Below, in pieces: positions 44,374-55,218 of a stretch of DNA of 64,000 nt. The notes under the pieces are model-generated. The model did no database searches and had not been told where the DNA came from. It was given only the letters and a program-made list of their open reading frames with translations. The translations under genes were made by a program, and so were the position numbers. Location: assembly GCF_963924675.1 (NCBI RefSeq), contig NC_089222.1:8252501-8316500 (forward strand), in the 5' to 3' direction. Each line of letters opens with the position of its first letter. The stretch's first letter is position 1. This DNA comes from Phocoena phocoena (Eukaryota; Chordata; Mammalia; Artiodactyla; Phocoenidae).

Positions 44374-44563
44374 TTTTTTTTTTTTTTGTGGTACGCGGGC
44401 CTCTCACTGTTGTGGCCTCTCCCGTTGCGGAGCACAGGCTCCGGCCATGGCTCACGGGCCCAGATGCTCCGCGGCACGTGGGATCCTCCCGGACTGGGAC
44501 ACAGAACCCGCGTCCCCTGCACCGGCAGGCGGATTCTCAACCACTGCGCCACCAGGGAAGCCC
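44374..44563 (-). mobile_element. Cetacean-type SINE, GC-rich subtype, antisense on plus (sense to RAB5A)
   Basis: T-tail, reversed body with a deletion of ~15-20 bp after 'gcacaggctccgg', and head 'ccaccagggaagccc'. It sits ~350 bp upstream of RAB5A exon 3 in transcript order. Confidence 0.95.
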
Positions 44564-45885
44564 ATTGATATTCTTGAAAAACTGGGGGGAAGGTGGATCA
44601 GCATACCTATAACTACCATCTATACTGACAACAGCATACCTCTTGCTCCATTCTCCTGGGTTTAACTGGCATAATCTGGGAATTTATTCCCAGTCCATTA
44701 CCACTATATCAATATATTTTTTATATTATTCCATCAAAACATCGACACTAATTTTTATAATCGTTATTACCTTAACCTAGACTTAATTTGTTTAATAGAG
44801 ATTCAATATTAACTCCTAGCTTTCATTCCTTGCCTTATGGATTTTGTGATTTGTACTTTTTCCATCTGTTCTTTTCTGAGATTTTAATCTTAATAATAAA
44901 GTAGCATTTTATAATGATATTCCTCCTTTTAAAATTAAGAGATTGCTGTCACATCCTGCAAAGAATTACTGTATCATTTATTTTCTCAATTGCTTCTTGA
45001 GAACAATATGAAGTAAAATGTCTATTGTAAGTATGATTCTCTTGGCTCTAAGAATAAACATCAGGAAAAACACCACATGGATGCTTCTGAAAATAAGAAA
45101 CTGACTTATAAGAGGTACATTATAATCAAGTGAATTGAACTTTAAAATATAACTCTTAGAGTAAGTTTTTAGATGTTGTTAGCTGCACCAAAGACCTACA
45201 CACAGCCATTTTCCCCAGCATGCTGGCCAACAGTAAGAACACCTTACAGTTCCTTTCCTTCATTAACTTTGGTAGTTAAACCCTGCTGCTCTATCACTCA
45301 ATTTTAGTTGGTAAGCTCTTTCCTTTTTCTTTCAGCTCAAGATGTATTCAACTCCTCTGAAACTGGCATAGAATTAAGTTATAAAGTTTTCAAAAACTCT
45401 GTCCTCCCATGCAAGAGAATTATGATCCAATCCTGTAAACTGTAGCAGTTTACGAGTGATGTTAATCTTAAGAGATTTATTAGTTAATACCAATGTGCTG
45501 AATAAACCAAGTCTAATTTGATTTACGTGTCTTCTATATTAGACATAACATTTATTTTCTGTGTTATTTTTATTAGGTCAACTGACTGCTGTACTGGCTT
45601 TGGTATCAACAAAACTATAATCTTCTCAATTTTGCAACCATCATGATTGGAAATTTCTTTATTTTGAGTTAATTCTATTAGGGTTCTGTGAATTCTCACA
45701 ATTGGCTAGTCATATTTAAAATATACTCCAATTCAAACTTCTTTTACCATCCAAAATTAGCAAAAATATCCATTTTTAAAAATCCTGTATTTATGATAAA
45801 GGATACCGAGAAAGTACTATGTCACTTTTTCCCAGTCACGAAAAGTTCTCATGCAGAATCAGTATATTTATTTATTTACTTTTTT
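44564..45885. other. Unassigned RAB5A intron sequence
   Basis: AT-rich, with no gene or clear repeat seen. Confidence 0.4.
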
Positions 45886-46074
45886 TTTTGCGGTACGCGA
45901 GCCTCTCACTGCTGCGGCCTCTCCCGTTGCAGAGCACAGGCTCCGGACGTTCAGGCTCAGCGGCCATGGCTCACGAGCCCAGCCGCTCCGCGGCATGTGG
46001 GATCTTCCCGGACCGGGGCACGAACCCGTGTCCCCAGCATCAGCAGGTGGACTCTCAACCACTGCACCACCAGG
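45886..46074 (-). mobile_element. Cetacean-type SINE, GC-rich subtype, 5'-clipped
   Basis: The reversed body runs from a T-run at 45881-45889 to 'gcaccaccagg', and then stops short of the expected 'gaagccc' head. It abuts a plus-strand SINE head to head. Confidence 0.92.
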
Positions 46075-46395
46075 CAGTTAAGAATCCGCCTGCCAGTGCT
46101 GGGGACATGGGTTCTAGCCCTGGTCCGGGAAGATCCCACATGCTGCAGAACAACTAAGCCCATGCGCCGCAACTACTGAGCCTGCGCTCTGGACCCCGCG
46201 AGCCACAACAACTGAAGCCCACGTGCCACAACTACTGAAGCCCGCCCGCCTAGAGCCCGTGCTCCACAGTAAGAGAAGCCACCGCAATGAGAAGCCTGAG
46301 CACCACAACGAGGAGTAGCCCCCACTCACTGCAACTAGAGAAAGCCTGCATGCAGCAACGAAGACCCAACACAGCCAAAAATAATAAATAAAATA
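46075..46395 (+). mobile_element. CHR-type SINE, long subtype, lacking its first ~17 bp
   Basis: It begins at 'agttaagaatccgcctgcca', missing the usual 'gggcttccctggtggtgc' start, and ends 'cacagccaaaaataataaat'. It is joined directly to the antisense SINE on its left. Confidence 0.93.
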
Positions 46396-47500
46396 AATTT
46401 TAAAAAAATGTATCAAGTGTCCATTCCATCCTTAAGCCTGAAACCTGCATTTTGCACAAAGCTCTTAGGCAATCTCTCTAAACCTAGAAACCAAAAGAGA
46501 ATGTCCACCATCACGATTATGTAATATCACTTCAGATATTCTTATAATAATTAAAGTAATAAATTATTGGAAAGAGACATTATTTGGAAGAGGCAAGAAG
46601 CCTGAAATGAAAATCCAAAGGCGTCAGCTAAAATAAAGCAGATAGTAAATTCCTTAAATTGGCTGGAACAGATCAAAGAAACAGCCTTACAATACACAGG
46701 CAGTGACCAGATTTCAGTGTTATGCTGGAAGGAGACTGGATCCCTATCAAATTAACAAAGAATAAGAACAATCAATTCACTCAACTCCTCTCAGAAGCCA
46801 TCCTTCATCACACCCTTTTAAGCAGGTCCTACCTTTGTGCTCCCAGAGTTCCCTATGCAAGAACATGTTTCACACTTTATAATCACTGGTTTACATTATC
46901 TTCTCCTAGACTAGGAATTTCCTTGAGAAACTAGCTATTCTTGTCCATATTCAATATCTAAAATAAATCTCAGTTCATATAAATGTCCAAAAAGTTTGCT
47001 GAAGTCCATGAAAGATATGTACAACTATTTGGGGGCTATTTTGACTACATACAGTTCCCAAATGGGAAAAAATAGGTATTTCAAAAGGCCTCTCTCTACT
47101 CAAGTTATTATGTAACAAACACAATCTCAAAGTACCAACAAGATCTTTTTACCTGGGTAACACCATACTGTTAATGTGATATGATAATAAGAGCATAATT
47201 GGGGGGGAGGAGAAAAAAGACCAATATTAGAGGCCAGTGGAATGAGTTTTAGGGTACAGTCAAAAACACATTAGAACTACTTAGAAGTGCTGTAGTGCCA
47301 CAAGGGCAGAAATATGGGAATAGGATAACCCAGTATTATAAACATTATATAACACAAAGACCATCAAGATATCCCAAAGTTCTCAAGGTTTCAAATACTA
47401 CCAAAGTATTTAACTTCCCCCATAAAAGTCAGTGAAGTACAGCTGACATCTTCAAATCCTCAGTGCTTCTAGAAGTACATTACTAGTCCTTTACAAAGTT
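46396..47500. other. Unassigned RAB5A intron sequence
   Basis: No gene or named repeat is recognised; there is a G-run at 47201-47209. Confidence 0.4.
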
Positions 47501-47539
47501 GTAAAAATAAATTCTAGCACTCAAAATATAAACTACTAC

Positions 47540-47708
47540 ATAAATACTGTAGCAATATTAACCAACCACCAACTTAACTGAATCTGCAAAACCACTTTAA
47601 TTTATCCAAAACGTCTATTTTCTGGCTAAGAACCATCACTTTCTTAGACCTCTTCATTTTCTCTTCACTTCCATCACCAGCACTAGCAGTTGGTTTTCTT
47701 TTCGGGCC
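47540..47708 (-). pseudogene. Tigger-like transposase N-terminus fossil
   Basis: Reading minus from 47708 gives about 42 uninterrupted codons: 'GPKRKPTASAGDGSEEK', then 'MKRSKKVMVLSQKIDVLDKL'. This is the start of the pipsqueak/CENP-B-like helix-turn-helix seen in Tigger/pogo transposases and TIGD/JRK-type proteins (family knowledge). The expected initiator is GTG (Val) at 47711-47709 instead of ATG. The similarity ends near 47590 and stops follow, so the copy is dead, probably an internally deleted Tigger. Sequence to about 47980 may be its 5' part. Confidence 0.55.
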
Positions 47709-47989
47709 CACATTTCACAAAGAAACAGCTTTTACCACTTCGAGAGTTACTGTGTACGCGACGACAAGTAAAGAAAAACAAAGCTGTGTTGAGATGCAGG
47801 TGCTGGCCTGTCTAATAGGCTTCCTCTTTGGGCTTCCACGATCAGTTCCTATTTGCAAGCTTGGCAGTAAGCAAGTAACACTTCAGTCTCAGCAAAACTA
47901 CAAATTACTAAATGACAGACCTTGGGGTCAGCTGAGAGTTGGTGAAACTGTAAATGTTAAACCTGCAAATACCAAAGGCCTATAATGTG

Positions 47990-48890
47990 TAAGACCTCGA
48001 TAAATAGTAAGCAAGGAGGAGACACTGCAATACACTGGGCAAGGGAAAGAACATCCAAAATCAATAGCATTAACCAAAGGTTAACCACTCATAAAAAAAA
48101 GTTTAAACTAACACCTAAAATGATTCTACATGAACTAAACAGAAGGGCAAAAAAGGAAAAACCAAGGAACCAGTATCACCCCAACCCTCAACTTATTATT
48201 TTATCAAATTTGATAGGAAAGAATTACTTTATTAGAACTGACCAAAAATCCTGTAAGACTATCAGGTTTGATTATATAAAAATTAAAAGATTTCAGGTTT
48301 GTAAAACATGTATCATACACTCAAAACACAAGGACAAACTCATTTAGAAAAATTTCTATAGTGGATATTATGAGATTAATTTTTAATATGTAGAAAGCTC
48401 ATATAAATCTTAACTCCAAAAGCATCAAAGATAAATGTGTAAGAAAATCCACAAAAGGCATGTAACAGAAAAAAATCAACACCACTAGTAATCAATGAAA
48501 TCATCCTCACAGCAAAAATAGTTAAGTATTATCCCTTAACTTAGCAAAATTAAAAAATGAAAATAAAAGAGTGTAGCAAAAACTCATGCTCTGCTGGAGA
48601 TACTGTATAACTGTTTTGAAATAATTTCGCCAACATGTGGCAAAGCCATGAAAACCTATTTGTTAACCTAGTATCTCATGGAATCTCTAAAAGATGATAT
48701 GGGAGCAGGAGCGTAGGGAGAACACACCTTTAAGTTCAAAGTATTTTTGTATTTAATAATAAGAAATAACCTAATGTATAAGTGAAAAGGCACTGATGGT
48801 TTGGTTAAGTATTAAGATGCAACTAAATTTAAAATACTAATAAAATGACCTCTTAATTGCCAAAAAGTAAAAAAAAGAAAAACAAAAAAC
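47990..48890. other. Unassigned RAB5A intron sequence, likely old L1 remains
   Basis: 'caaaaatcctgtaagactat', 'gaaaaaaatcaacaccacta' and similar A-rich text suggest a decayed plus-strand L1, but I cannot define it. Confidence 0.35.
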
Positions 48891-48960
48891 CCCACATACA
48901 TACACACACACACACAAATATATATACATATATATACATACATACATATATATATAAAAA
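48891..48960. repeat. Compound (CA)n/(TA)n/(CATA)n microsatellite
   Basis: Runs of 'cacaca', 'tatata' and 'catacata' form a compound simple repeat. Confidence 0.92.
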
Positions 48961-49402
48961 ATATTTTTATTCCATGACTACATTCTCCCTTACATAAAAC
49001 TTTCATGGAAGTGGTGGATTTGATGCCCTATTAAAACTGAAAGGATATAGTTGTTAGAGAGGGGAAGAGCCTTGTTCAACATCTCAGATGCTGATCAGGG
49101 GCTTGTGAACATAAAATCCAAGTTAGAGGTTGTTTGGAGGTGAGGTGTAGGGGAAGCAAAGGTTTTTAGAGCCAGGTAATTCAATGGTTGAGTTCGATGG
49201 ATCTGGATCAAACTTCAGGGAGAAAGATGGCAGAAACTGACCAACTGGCATCAAGGACAAGGTATCAAAGTTATCTGTGAAGGTAGAAATTGGTTTGTTG
49301 GGAAAATGAGTATCAGTGGCAGTAGTATTATAATGCAATATAATGAATTTTATCAGACAGATGAGCACTGACTTCAGATGATAAAATCGTACACAGACAA
49401 AG
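48961..49402. other. Unassigned RAB5A intron sequence
   Basis: I see no gene or named repeat. Confidence 0.4.
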
Positions 49403-49411
49403 ATATGGATG

Positions 49412-49654
49412 GTCTATGGCAGTGGTCCCCAACCATTTTGGCTCTGGGGACCAGTTTCATGGAAGACAATTTTTCCACAGATTGGGGGAGAGGGGTTTAG
49501 GAGGTAATGCGAGCCATGGGGAAAGATAGGGAGCAGCAGATGAAGCTTCGCTTGCTTGCCTGCTGCTCATCTCCTGCTGTGTGGCTCGGTTCCTAACAGG
49601 TCACGGACCATTACCAGTTTGCGGCCCGGGGGGCTGGGGACCCCTGGTCTATGG
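49412..49654. mobile_element. hAT-type (MER1-like) non-autonomous DNA transposon with 8 bp TSD
   Basis: The element 49420-49646 (227 bp) has terminal inverted repeats 'cagtggtccccaacc' and, at the right end reversed, 'caggggtccccagcc'. An exact 8 bp duplication 'gtctatgg' flanks it at 49412-49419 and 49647-49654. An 8 bp TSD plus these ends indicate the hAT superfamily; the MER1 assignment is from memory. It lies across the 5' boundary of the SINE that follows. Confidence 0.85.
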
Positions 49655-49990
49655 GACTTCCCTGGTGGTGCAGTGGCAAGAATCCACCTTACGATGCAGG
49701 GTAGGTGGGTTCGATCCTTGGTAAGAGAACTAAGATCCCACATGCCGCAGGGCAACTAAGCCCGCATGCCACAACTACTGAGCTCACACGCCTCAACAAG
49801 AGAGCACGTGTGCTGCAAACTACAGGGCTCACACGCTCTGGAACCTGTGTGCCGCAGCTAGAGAGAAGCTCACGCGCCACAATGAAGAGCCTGCAAGCCG
49901 CAACGAAAGATCCTGCATGCCACAACTAAGACCCAAAGCAGCCAAGAATAAATAAAATAAATAAATAATAAATGATAAATCTTTAAAAAA
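49652..49990 (+). mobile_element. CHR-type SINE, long subtype
   Basis: The head is 'tgggacttccctggtggtgc', followed by the full long body and an A/AAT-rich tail. Its target duplication 'atatggatggtcta' is at 49403-49416 on the far side of the hAT element and at 49996-50009 on the right. Confidence 0.93.
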
Positions 49991-50302
49991 AGAATATATG
50001 GATGGTCTAAAAGCCAACAACGGCCAAAATAAAAGCTGCGGCCATTTTTTATTTTCAACTGTATATGTGTATAGAAGAGAGTACCCAGTAGACCATGGCA
50101 GCAAAGAAGATGAAGACCACGTATTCTTGGAAGAGTTACAGTTCAACTAACGCAAGGAGGAAGGTAAGAAAGGGGATAAAAATAGATTGGGGCAGAAAGG
50201 AAAGCGTACACAGTGATTAAGCCCAAACAGAAAACACTCCAAAATCCTGGCAACAAAGTAAAAATTTAATATAGAGATCATATATAAAAGATGGCCATAC
50301 GT

Positions 50303-50519
50303 GGGCTTCCCTGGTGGCGCAATGGTTGAGAGTCCGCCTGCTGAGGCAGGGGACGCGGGTTCGTGCCCCGGTCCGGGAAGATCCCACGTGCCACAGAGCG
50401 GCTGGGCCCATGAGCCATGGCCACCGGGCCTGCGCGTCTGGAGTCTGTGCTCCACAACGGGAGAGAATGCAACAGTGCGAGGCCTGCGTACCACCAAGAA
50501 AAAAAAAAAGAAAAAAAGA
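50303..50519 (+). mobile_element. Cetacean-type SINE, GC-rich subtype
   Basis: The head is 'gggcttccctggtggcgcaa', with a full body and an A-rich tail with G interruptions. 'aaaagatggccatac' (50286-50300) and 'aaaagatggccgtac' (50520-50534) flank it. Confidence 0.96.
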
Positions 50520-50534
50520 AAAAGATGGCCGTAC

Positions 50535-51354
50535 AGATGGCCAAGAAGCACATGAAAAGCTGCTTACCATCACTAATTATTAGAGAAATACAAATCAAAA
50601 CTACAATGAGGTATCACCTCACACCAGTTAGAATGGGCACCATCAGAAAATCTACAAACAACAAATGCTGGAGAGGGTGTGGAGAAAAGGGAACCTTCTT
50701 GCACTGTTGGTGGGAATGTAAATTGATACAGCCACTATGGAGAACAGTATGGAGATTCCTTAAAAAACTAAAAATAGAATTACCATATGACACAGCAATC
50801 CCACTACTGGGCATATACCCTGAGAAAACCATAATTCAATAAGAGTCATGTACCACAATGTTCAATGCAGCTCTATTTACAATAGCCAGGACATGGAAGC
50901 AACCTAAACGTCCATCAACAGATGAATGGATAAAGAAGATGTGATACATATATACAATGGAATGTTACTCAGCCATAAAAAGGGACGAAATTGGGTCATT
51001 TGTAGAGACGTGGATAGATCTAGACTGTCATACAGAGTGAAGTAAGTCAGAAAGAGAAAAACAAATATCATATATTAACGCATATATGTGGAACCTAGAA
51101 AAATGGTAGAGATGAACAGGCTTGCAGGGCAGAAACAGAGACACAGATGTAGAGAACAAACGTATGGACAACTAGGGGGGAAAGTGGTGCAGGGGGTCAT
51201 GGTGGTGGAATGAATTGGGAGATTGGGACTGACATATATACACTAATATGTATTAAATGGATAACTAATAAGAACCTGCTCTATAAAAAATTTAATAAAA
51301 TAAAATTCAAAAATTCAAAAATAAATAAAGATGGCATAAATTAATCAAACAAAA
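50535..51354 (+). mobile_element. 5'-truncated L1 LINE 3' end
   Basis: It encodes '[20 protein letters not shown]' and '[19 protein letters not shown]' (ORF2 C-terminus, frame open to about 50842), then an L1 3'UTR ending 'aagaacctgctctataaaaa' and an A-rich tail. The same 3' family as the antisense L1 at 24877. The target 'aaaagatggcc' also follows it at about 51355. Confidence 0.93.
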
Positions 51355-51395
51355 AAAAGATGGCCATATTCCCAAAGTAAATCCAACTTATGAGA

Positions 51396-51571
51396 TGATC
51401 TATATAAATACTCATCATATTGAACTCATTCTTAAAGACCAATAAGCATTTGATAAGGCTTGATATCCAAAATATACACAAAACTCCTACAACTTAGCAA
51501 CACAAAAACCCAAACTACCCAATTAAAAAAATGGACAAAGGACTTTAATAAACATTTCTCCAAAGATAAAT
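51396..51571 (+). mobile_element. L1M fragment, left part
   Basis: 'ccaaaatatacacaaaactc' and 'aaaaatggacaaaggacttt' are typical L1 ORF2 text; it continues at 51745. Confidence 0.75.
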
Positions 51572-51700
51572 GGCTGGGAATTCCCTGGTGGTCCAGTGGT
51601 TAAGACTTGGCACTTTAACTGCTGAGGCCCAGGTTCGATCCCTGGTCAGGGAACTAAGATCCCACAAGCCATGCAGCATAGCCAAAAAACCAAAAAACAT

Positions 51701-51702
<2 letters not shown>
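51572..51702 (+). mobile_element. CHR-related SINE, short subtype, inserted in L1M
   Basis: The head is 'gggaattccctggtggtcca', with 'caggttcgatccctggtcag' and an A-rich tail that turns into a (CA)n run. Confidence 0.92.

Positions 51703-51742
<40 letters not shown>
51703..51742. repeat. (CA)n microsatellite at SINE tail
   Basis: About 19 CA units directly follow the SINE tail, a usual birthplace for microsatellites. Confidence 0.95.
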
Positions 51743-51744
<2 letters not shown>

Positions 51745-51746
<2 letters not shown>

Positions 51747-52535
51747 CCACATGGCCAAGAAGCACATGAAACGATGCTCAACATCACTAACAGGAAAATG
51801 CAAATCAATACCACAATGAGATACCACTTCACACCCATTAGAATATCTATTATCAAAACGGAAAACAAGAGTTCCCAGGATATGGAGAAACTGAAACCCT
51901 TGTGCACTGATGGCGGGAACGTAAAATGGTGCAGCCACTGTGGAAAACGGTATAGAAATTCTTCAAAAATACTAAACACAGAATTTCCATATGATCCAAC
52001 AATTCCACTTCCAGATATATGTCCAAAAGATGTGAAAGATATTTGTACACCAATGTTCACAGCAGCGTTATTCACAATAGCCAAAAGATGGAAGAGACCC
52101 AGGAGTCCATCAAAGGATAAAATAAGCAAAATGTTGTATATACATAAAATGGAATATTATTCTGCCTTAAAAATTTTAGGAAGAAAATTTTGACACGTTT
52201 ACAAGATGGATGAACCTTGATGACACGCTAAGTGAAAAAAGCCAGTCATAAAAGGACACTATCATATAATTTCTCTTATATGAGTGAGGTTCCTAGAGTA
52301 GTCAAATTCAGAGACAGAAAGTAGGATGGTATTTGCCACAGGTGGGGGGCGGAGTGGGGAAATAGGGAGTTATTGTTTAATGGATAGGGTTTCAGTTGGG
52401 CAAGATAAAAAAGTTCTGAAGATGGACATGATGTTTGCACAACAATGTGAATACACCTAATGCCATAAAACTGCACACTTAAAATGGTTAAAACTGTAAA
52501 ATTTTTATTACGTGTATTTTACCACAACAAAAATC
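51745..52535 (+). mobile_element. L1M fragment, right part
   Basis: ORF2 C-terminal text ('DPTIPLPDICPK', '[19 protein letters not shown]') runs into an older 3'UTR with 'cacacttaaaatggttaaaa'. It belongs to an older family than the L1 at 50535. Confidence 0.85.
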
Positions 52536-54129
52536 ATTCAAGCAACATCTAAAGATAATTGTTGCCAAACGAACGCAATCTTGGAAAATATTAATGATAC
52601 ATAGGGAAGTCTTCATGAAGTCATGCAAAATGAGGATCAGTTTTTCTCCGAGGAAGATATACTTTTTAAAAGACTAATTCATGCAATGTTTTTCAGAAAT
52701 AATATGGGAGTAACAGAGGTCAATGTGTTTTTCTTTTACTATTATAGCTTGACAGTTACTCTTAAAGGACACCACCCAACTCTTCTAAGGGAATCACTAG
52801 CCAGGACATAAGCTAGTCACATGTCACTAGTTGAACATTATCATACTAATATTTCTGATAGTACATTAATGTACACTGTTTTAAAATTAGTCGTAGGAGT
52901 TTGAACTTGGTTAGTATTAAGTTAGTATCCCAAACCCAATCACCCTAGAATGAACTGATAAAACCAATATTTGAACCTTCAAGGCTGAGAGTCTGCGGTT
53001 ACCACACCAAGGGCACAATCCTTAAAGTCTTTACTCACCTGATGGGTTTTATATAACAATCATGTTCCAAATACTAAAATGGGAAGCAGAATGAAGGCAC
53101 ACGTCACAAAGAGGAAAGGTGAAGAAATGGGAGAAAGGGGAGAGAGAGGTTGTTAAAAGCTATTAGCTAGTATCAGACAAATGCTCCCCAACAAACATCA
53201 AGAGAAAAAGTTAATGAAATTAACTCAGCTTTAAGGGATATATGTCCATGAAAGACATTTAACAGATACTTTGTTAAATAGTTTAAACAGTATTTTTTAA
53301 AATTCCTATAATGTGCAAGCAAAGATGACTTCTGGTTCTGCATATAAGGAACTTAGAAGTCGCCACTCCATCCTGACAAATGAAAACCTAAGTAAACTGA
53401 AAAATCAACAGTTGTTCTTAGATCTGAAAAAGAAGTGAGGTCACAGAGCAATCTGTTGTCCCCCAAACTGGAGAGACAAGCCAGGTGGATACAGAAAACC
53501 ACAACATGTAAGGGCTGAAACCTGAGGAAACCAGTGCTGGTGTAGGAAACTGTAATTGACAAATTGCTGGAGGTTAGGTATGGACAAATCTGAGTTAAAA
53601 ACTCCAGGGGAACCCACCAGACATGGGGGAGGAGGGGGGCACCAGACTTTTGTGAGTTTTGCATCCAGGAACTTGATCAGGTTCTCACAGTACATATCAG
53701 AGAAAAATCCCTGCCTGCTCCTGGCAAGGTAAGAGGAAAAGGAACCATTTTGAAATAAACCAGACTAGCATGTTCTTAACAAAGCCTGTCCCCATGAGAA
53801 ACTAGTTAACTAGTTAACCTGTTGGAGTGTTATCAGACTCTTAACTGACTTGGGGGAAGGAATATCCAACTCAAGCCAGTTCTATCCTTCCATGTGGGAG
53901 AAGGGAAATCTCTAATTCCAGTCCATTCTAGCTATCCTGTCTCAATCCAAGGGGAGTAGAAAAAAACTGATGACCACTTGTGAAGTTCACTGTTTAGACA
54001 AACAGGCTCACTAAAAGACAGACCTAATCACAGGACTATAGAGTGGTTCCTCCCACCACACACACACCACTTTACTGCACTACTAAAGGCCTACTTATGG
54101 CACTTGCTTTTACCCAGTATATAATATCC
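52536..54129. other. Unassigned RAB5A intron sequence
   Basis: No gene was recognised. The part 53300-54100 probably includes L1M 5' material continuing into the next element, but I cannot set its start. Confidence 0.35.
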
Positions 54130-54795
54130 AGCTAGCAAGAAAAATCACAAGGCATACTAAAAGGCAAAACACAGTTTGAAGAGACAGAGCAAGCATCAGA
54201 ACCAGGAACAGCAGAGATGCTGGAATTACCAGACTGGGAATTTAAAACAACTAGGATTAATGTGCTAAGGACCCTAATGGTAAAGACAGAATACAAGAAT
54301 AGATGGACAAAAAAAAAAAAAAAAAAAAAAAAAAAGAATAGATGGACAATGTCAGCAGAGAAATGGAAATCTTAAGAACACCCCAAAATTGCCAGAGGTC
54401 AAAAATACCATAAGAGAAATAAAGAATGCCTTTGATGGGCTTATTAGATGACTGCACATGACTGAGGAAAGAACCTCAGACCTTGAGGTCTATCAATAGT
54501 AACCTCCAAAACTGAAATATAAAGAGAATAAAGACTGAAAAACACTGAACAGAATATCCAAAGACTGTGGGACAACTACAAAAGGTGTACTATAGTCATA
54601 ACGGGAATGCCAGAAGGAGAAGAAAGGAATAGAATATGTGAAGCAATAAAGACTGAGAATTTCCCCAAAATAATGTCAGACACCAAATTACAGATCCAAA
54701 AAGCTCAGAGAACACCAAAAAAGAGAAATGCTGAAAATTCTACTCCCAGGCATATAATTTTCAAACTAAAGAAAATCAAAGATAATGTGCAAGGA
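54130..54795 (+). mobile_element. HAL1/L1M ORF1-region fragment
   Basis: Phrases 'gagatgctggaattaccaga', 'atgcctttgatgggcttatt', 'ccaaagactgtgggacaact' and 'gagaatttccccaaaataat' match the ORF1 region of L1M/HAL1. The frame at 54607-54879 gives ORF1-like text ('MPEGEERNRICEAIKTENFP'). It contains the poly(A) insertion at 54311-54333. Confidence 0.8.
54295..54349 (+). mobile_element. Poly(A)-only insertion with 16 bp target duplication
   Basis: An exact 16 bp direct repeat 'aagaatagatggacaa' (54295-54310 and 54334-54349) encloses a pure A-run (about 54309-54335). The surrounding L1 text is continuous if one repeat and the A-run are removed. No body sequence of any retroposon is present. Confidence 0.85.
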
Positions 54796-55004
54796 TTGTG
54801 CCCTGGCTATTTTGCAAAGGAGGCCTCTTTCCCCCTTCTCCTTAGTGATATCCCTTCTCCATTTGGTTTAAGAACCTAGCACTTAATACTTCCCAAGTCT
54901 CAAGGAAATCTACCAGACTTTAAAAAATTACTGGCCTTGAAAGTGACTCTTTTAATGCTTAGCAATAAGCCTATCCACTAAGTGAGCTTAAAATAAAAGT
55001 TCTG

Positions 55005-55208
55005 GGGCTTCCCTGGTGGCGCAGTGGTTGAGTCCGCCTGCCGATGCAGGGGACGCGAGTTCATGCCCCGGGCTGGGGGGATCCCACATGCCGTGGAGTG
55101 GCTGGGCCCGTGAGCCATGGCCGCTGAGCCTGCGCATCCGGAGCCTGTGCTCCGCAACGGGAGAGGCCACAACAGTGAGAGGCCCGCGTACCGCAAAAAA
55201 AAAAAAAA
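55005..55208 (+). mobile_element. Cetacean-type SINE, GC-rich subtype
   Basis: The head is 'gggcttccctggtggcgcag', with a full body and A-tail. 'aaaagttctg' at 54995-55004 and 55209-55218 is the target duplication. Confidence 0.96.
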
Positions 55209-55218
55209 AAAAGTTCTG

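Noticed and set aside
48812..49006. Tyr/Ile/Val-rich antisense frame resembling a membrane peptide
   Set aside because: It is a translation of the CA/TA microsatellite.
53800..53820. Palindrome 'gttaactagttaac'
   Set aside because: It is short, AT-rich and has no associated element. Such palindromes are expected by chance in 64 kb.
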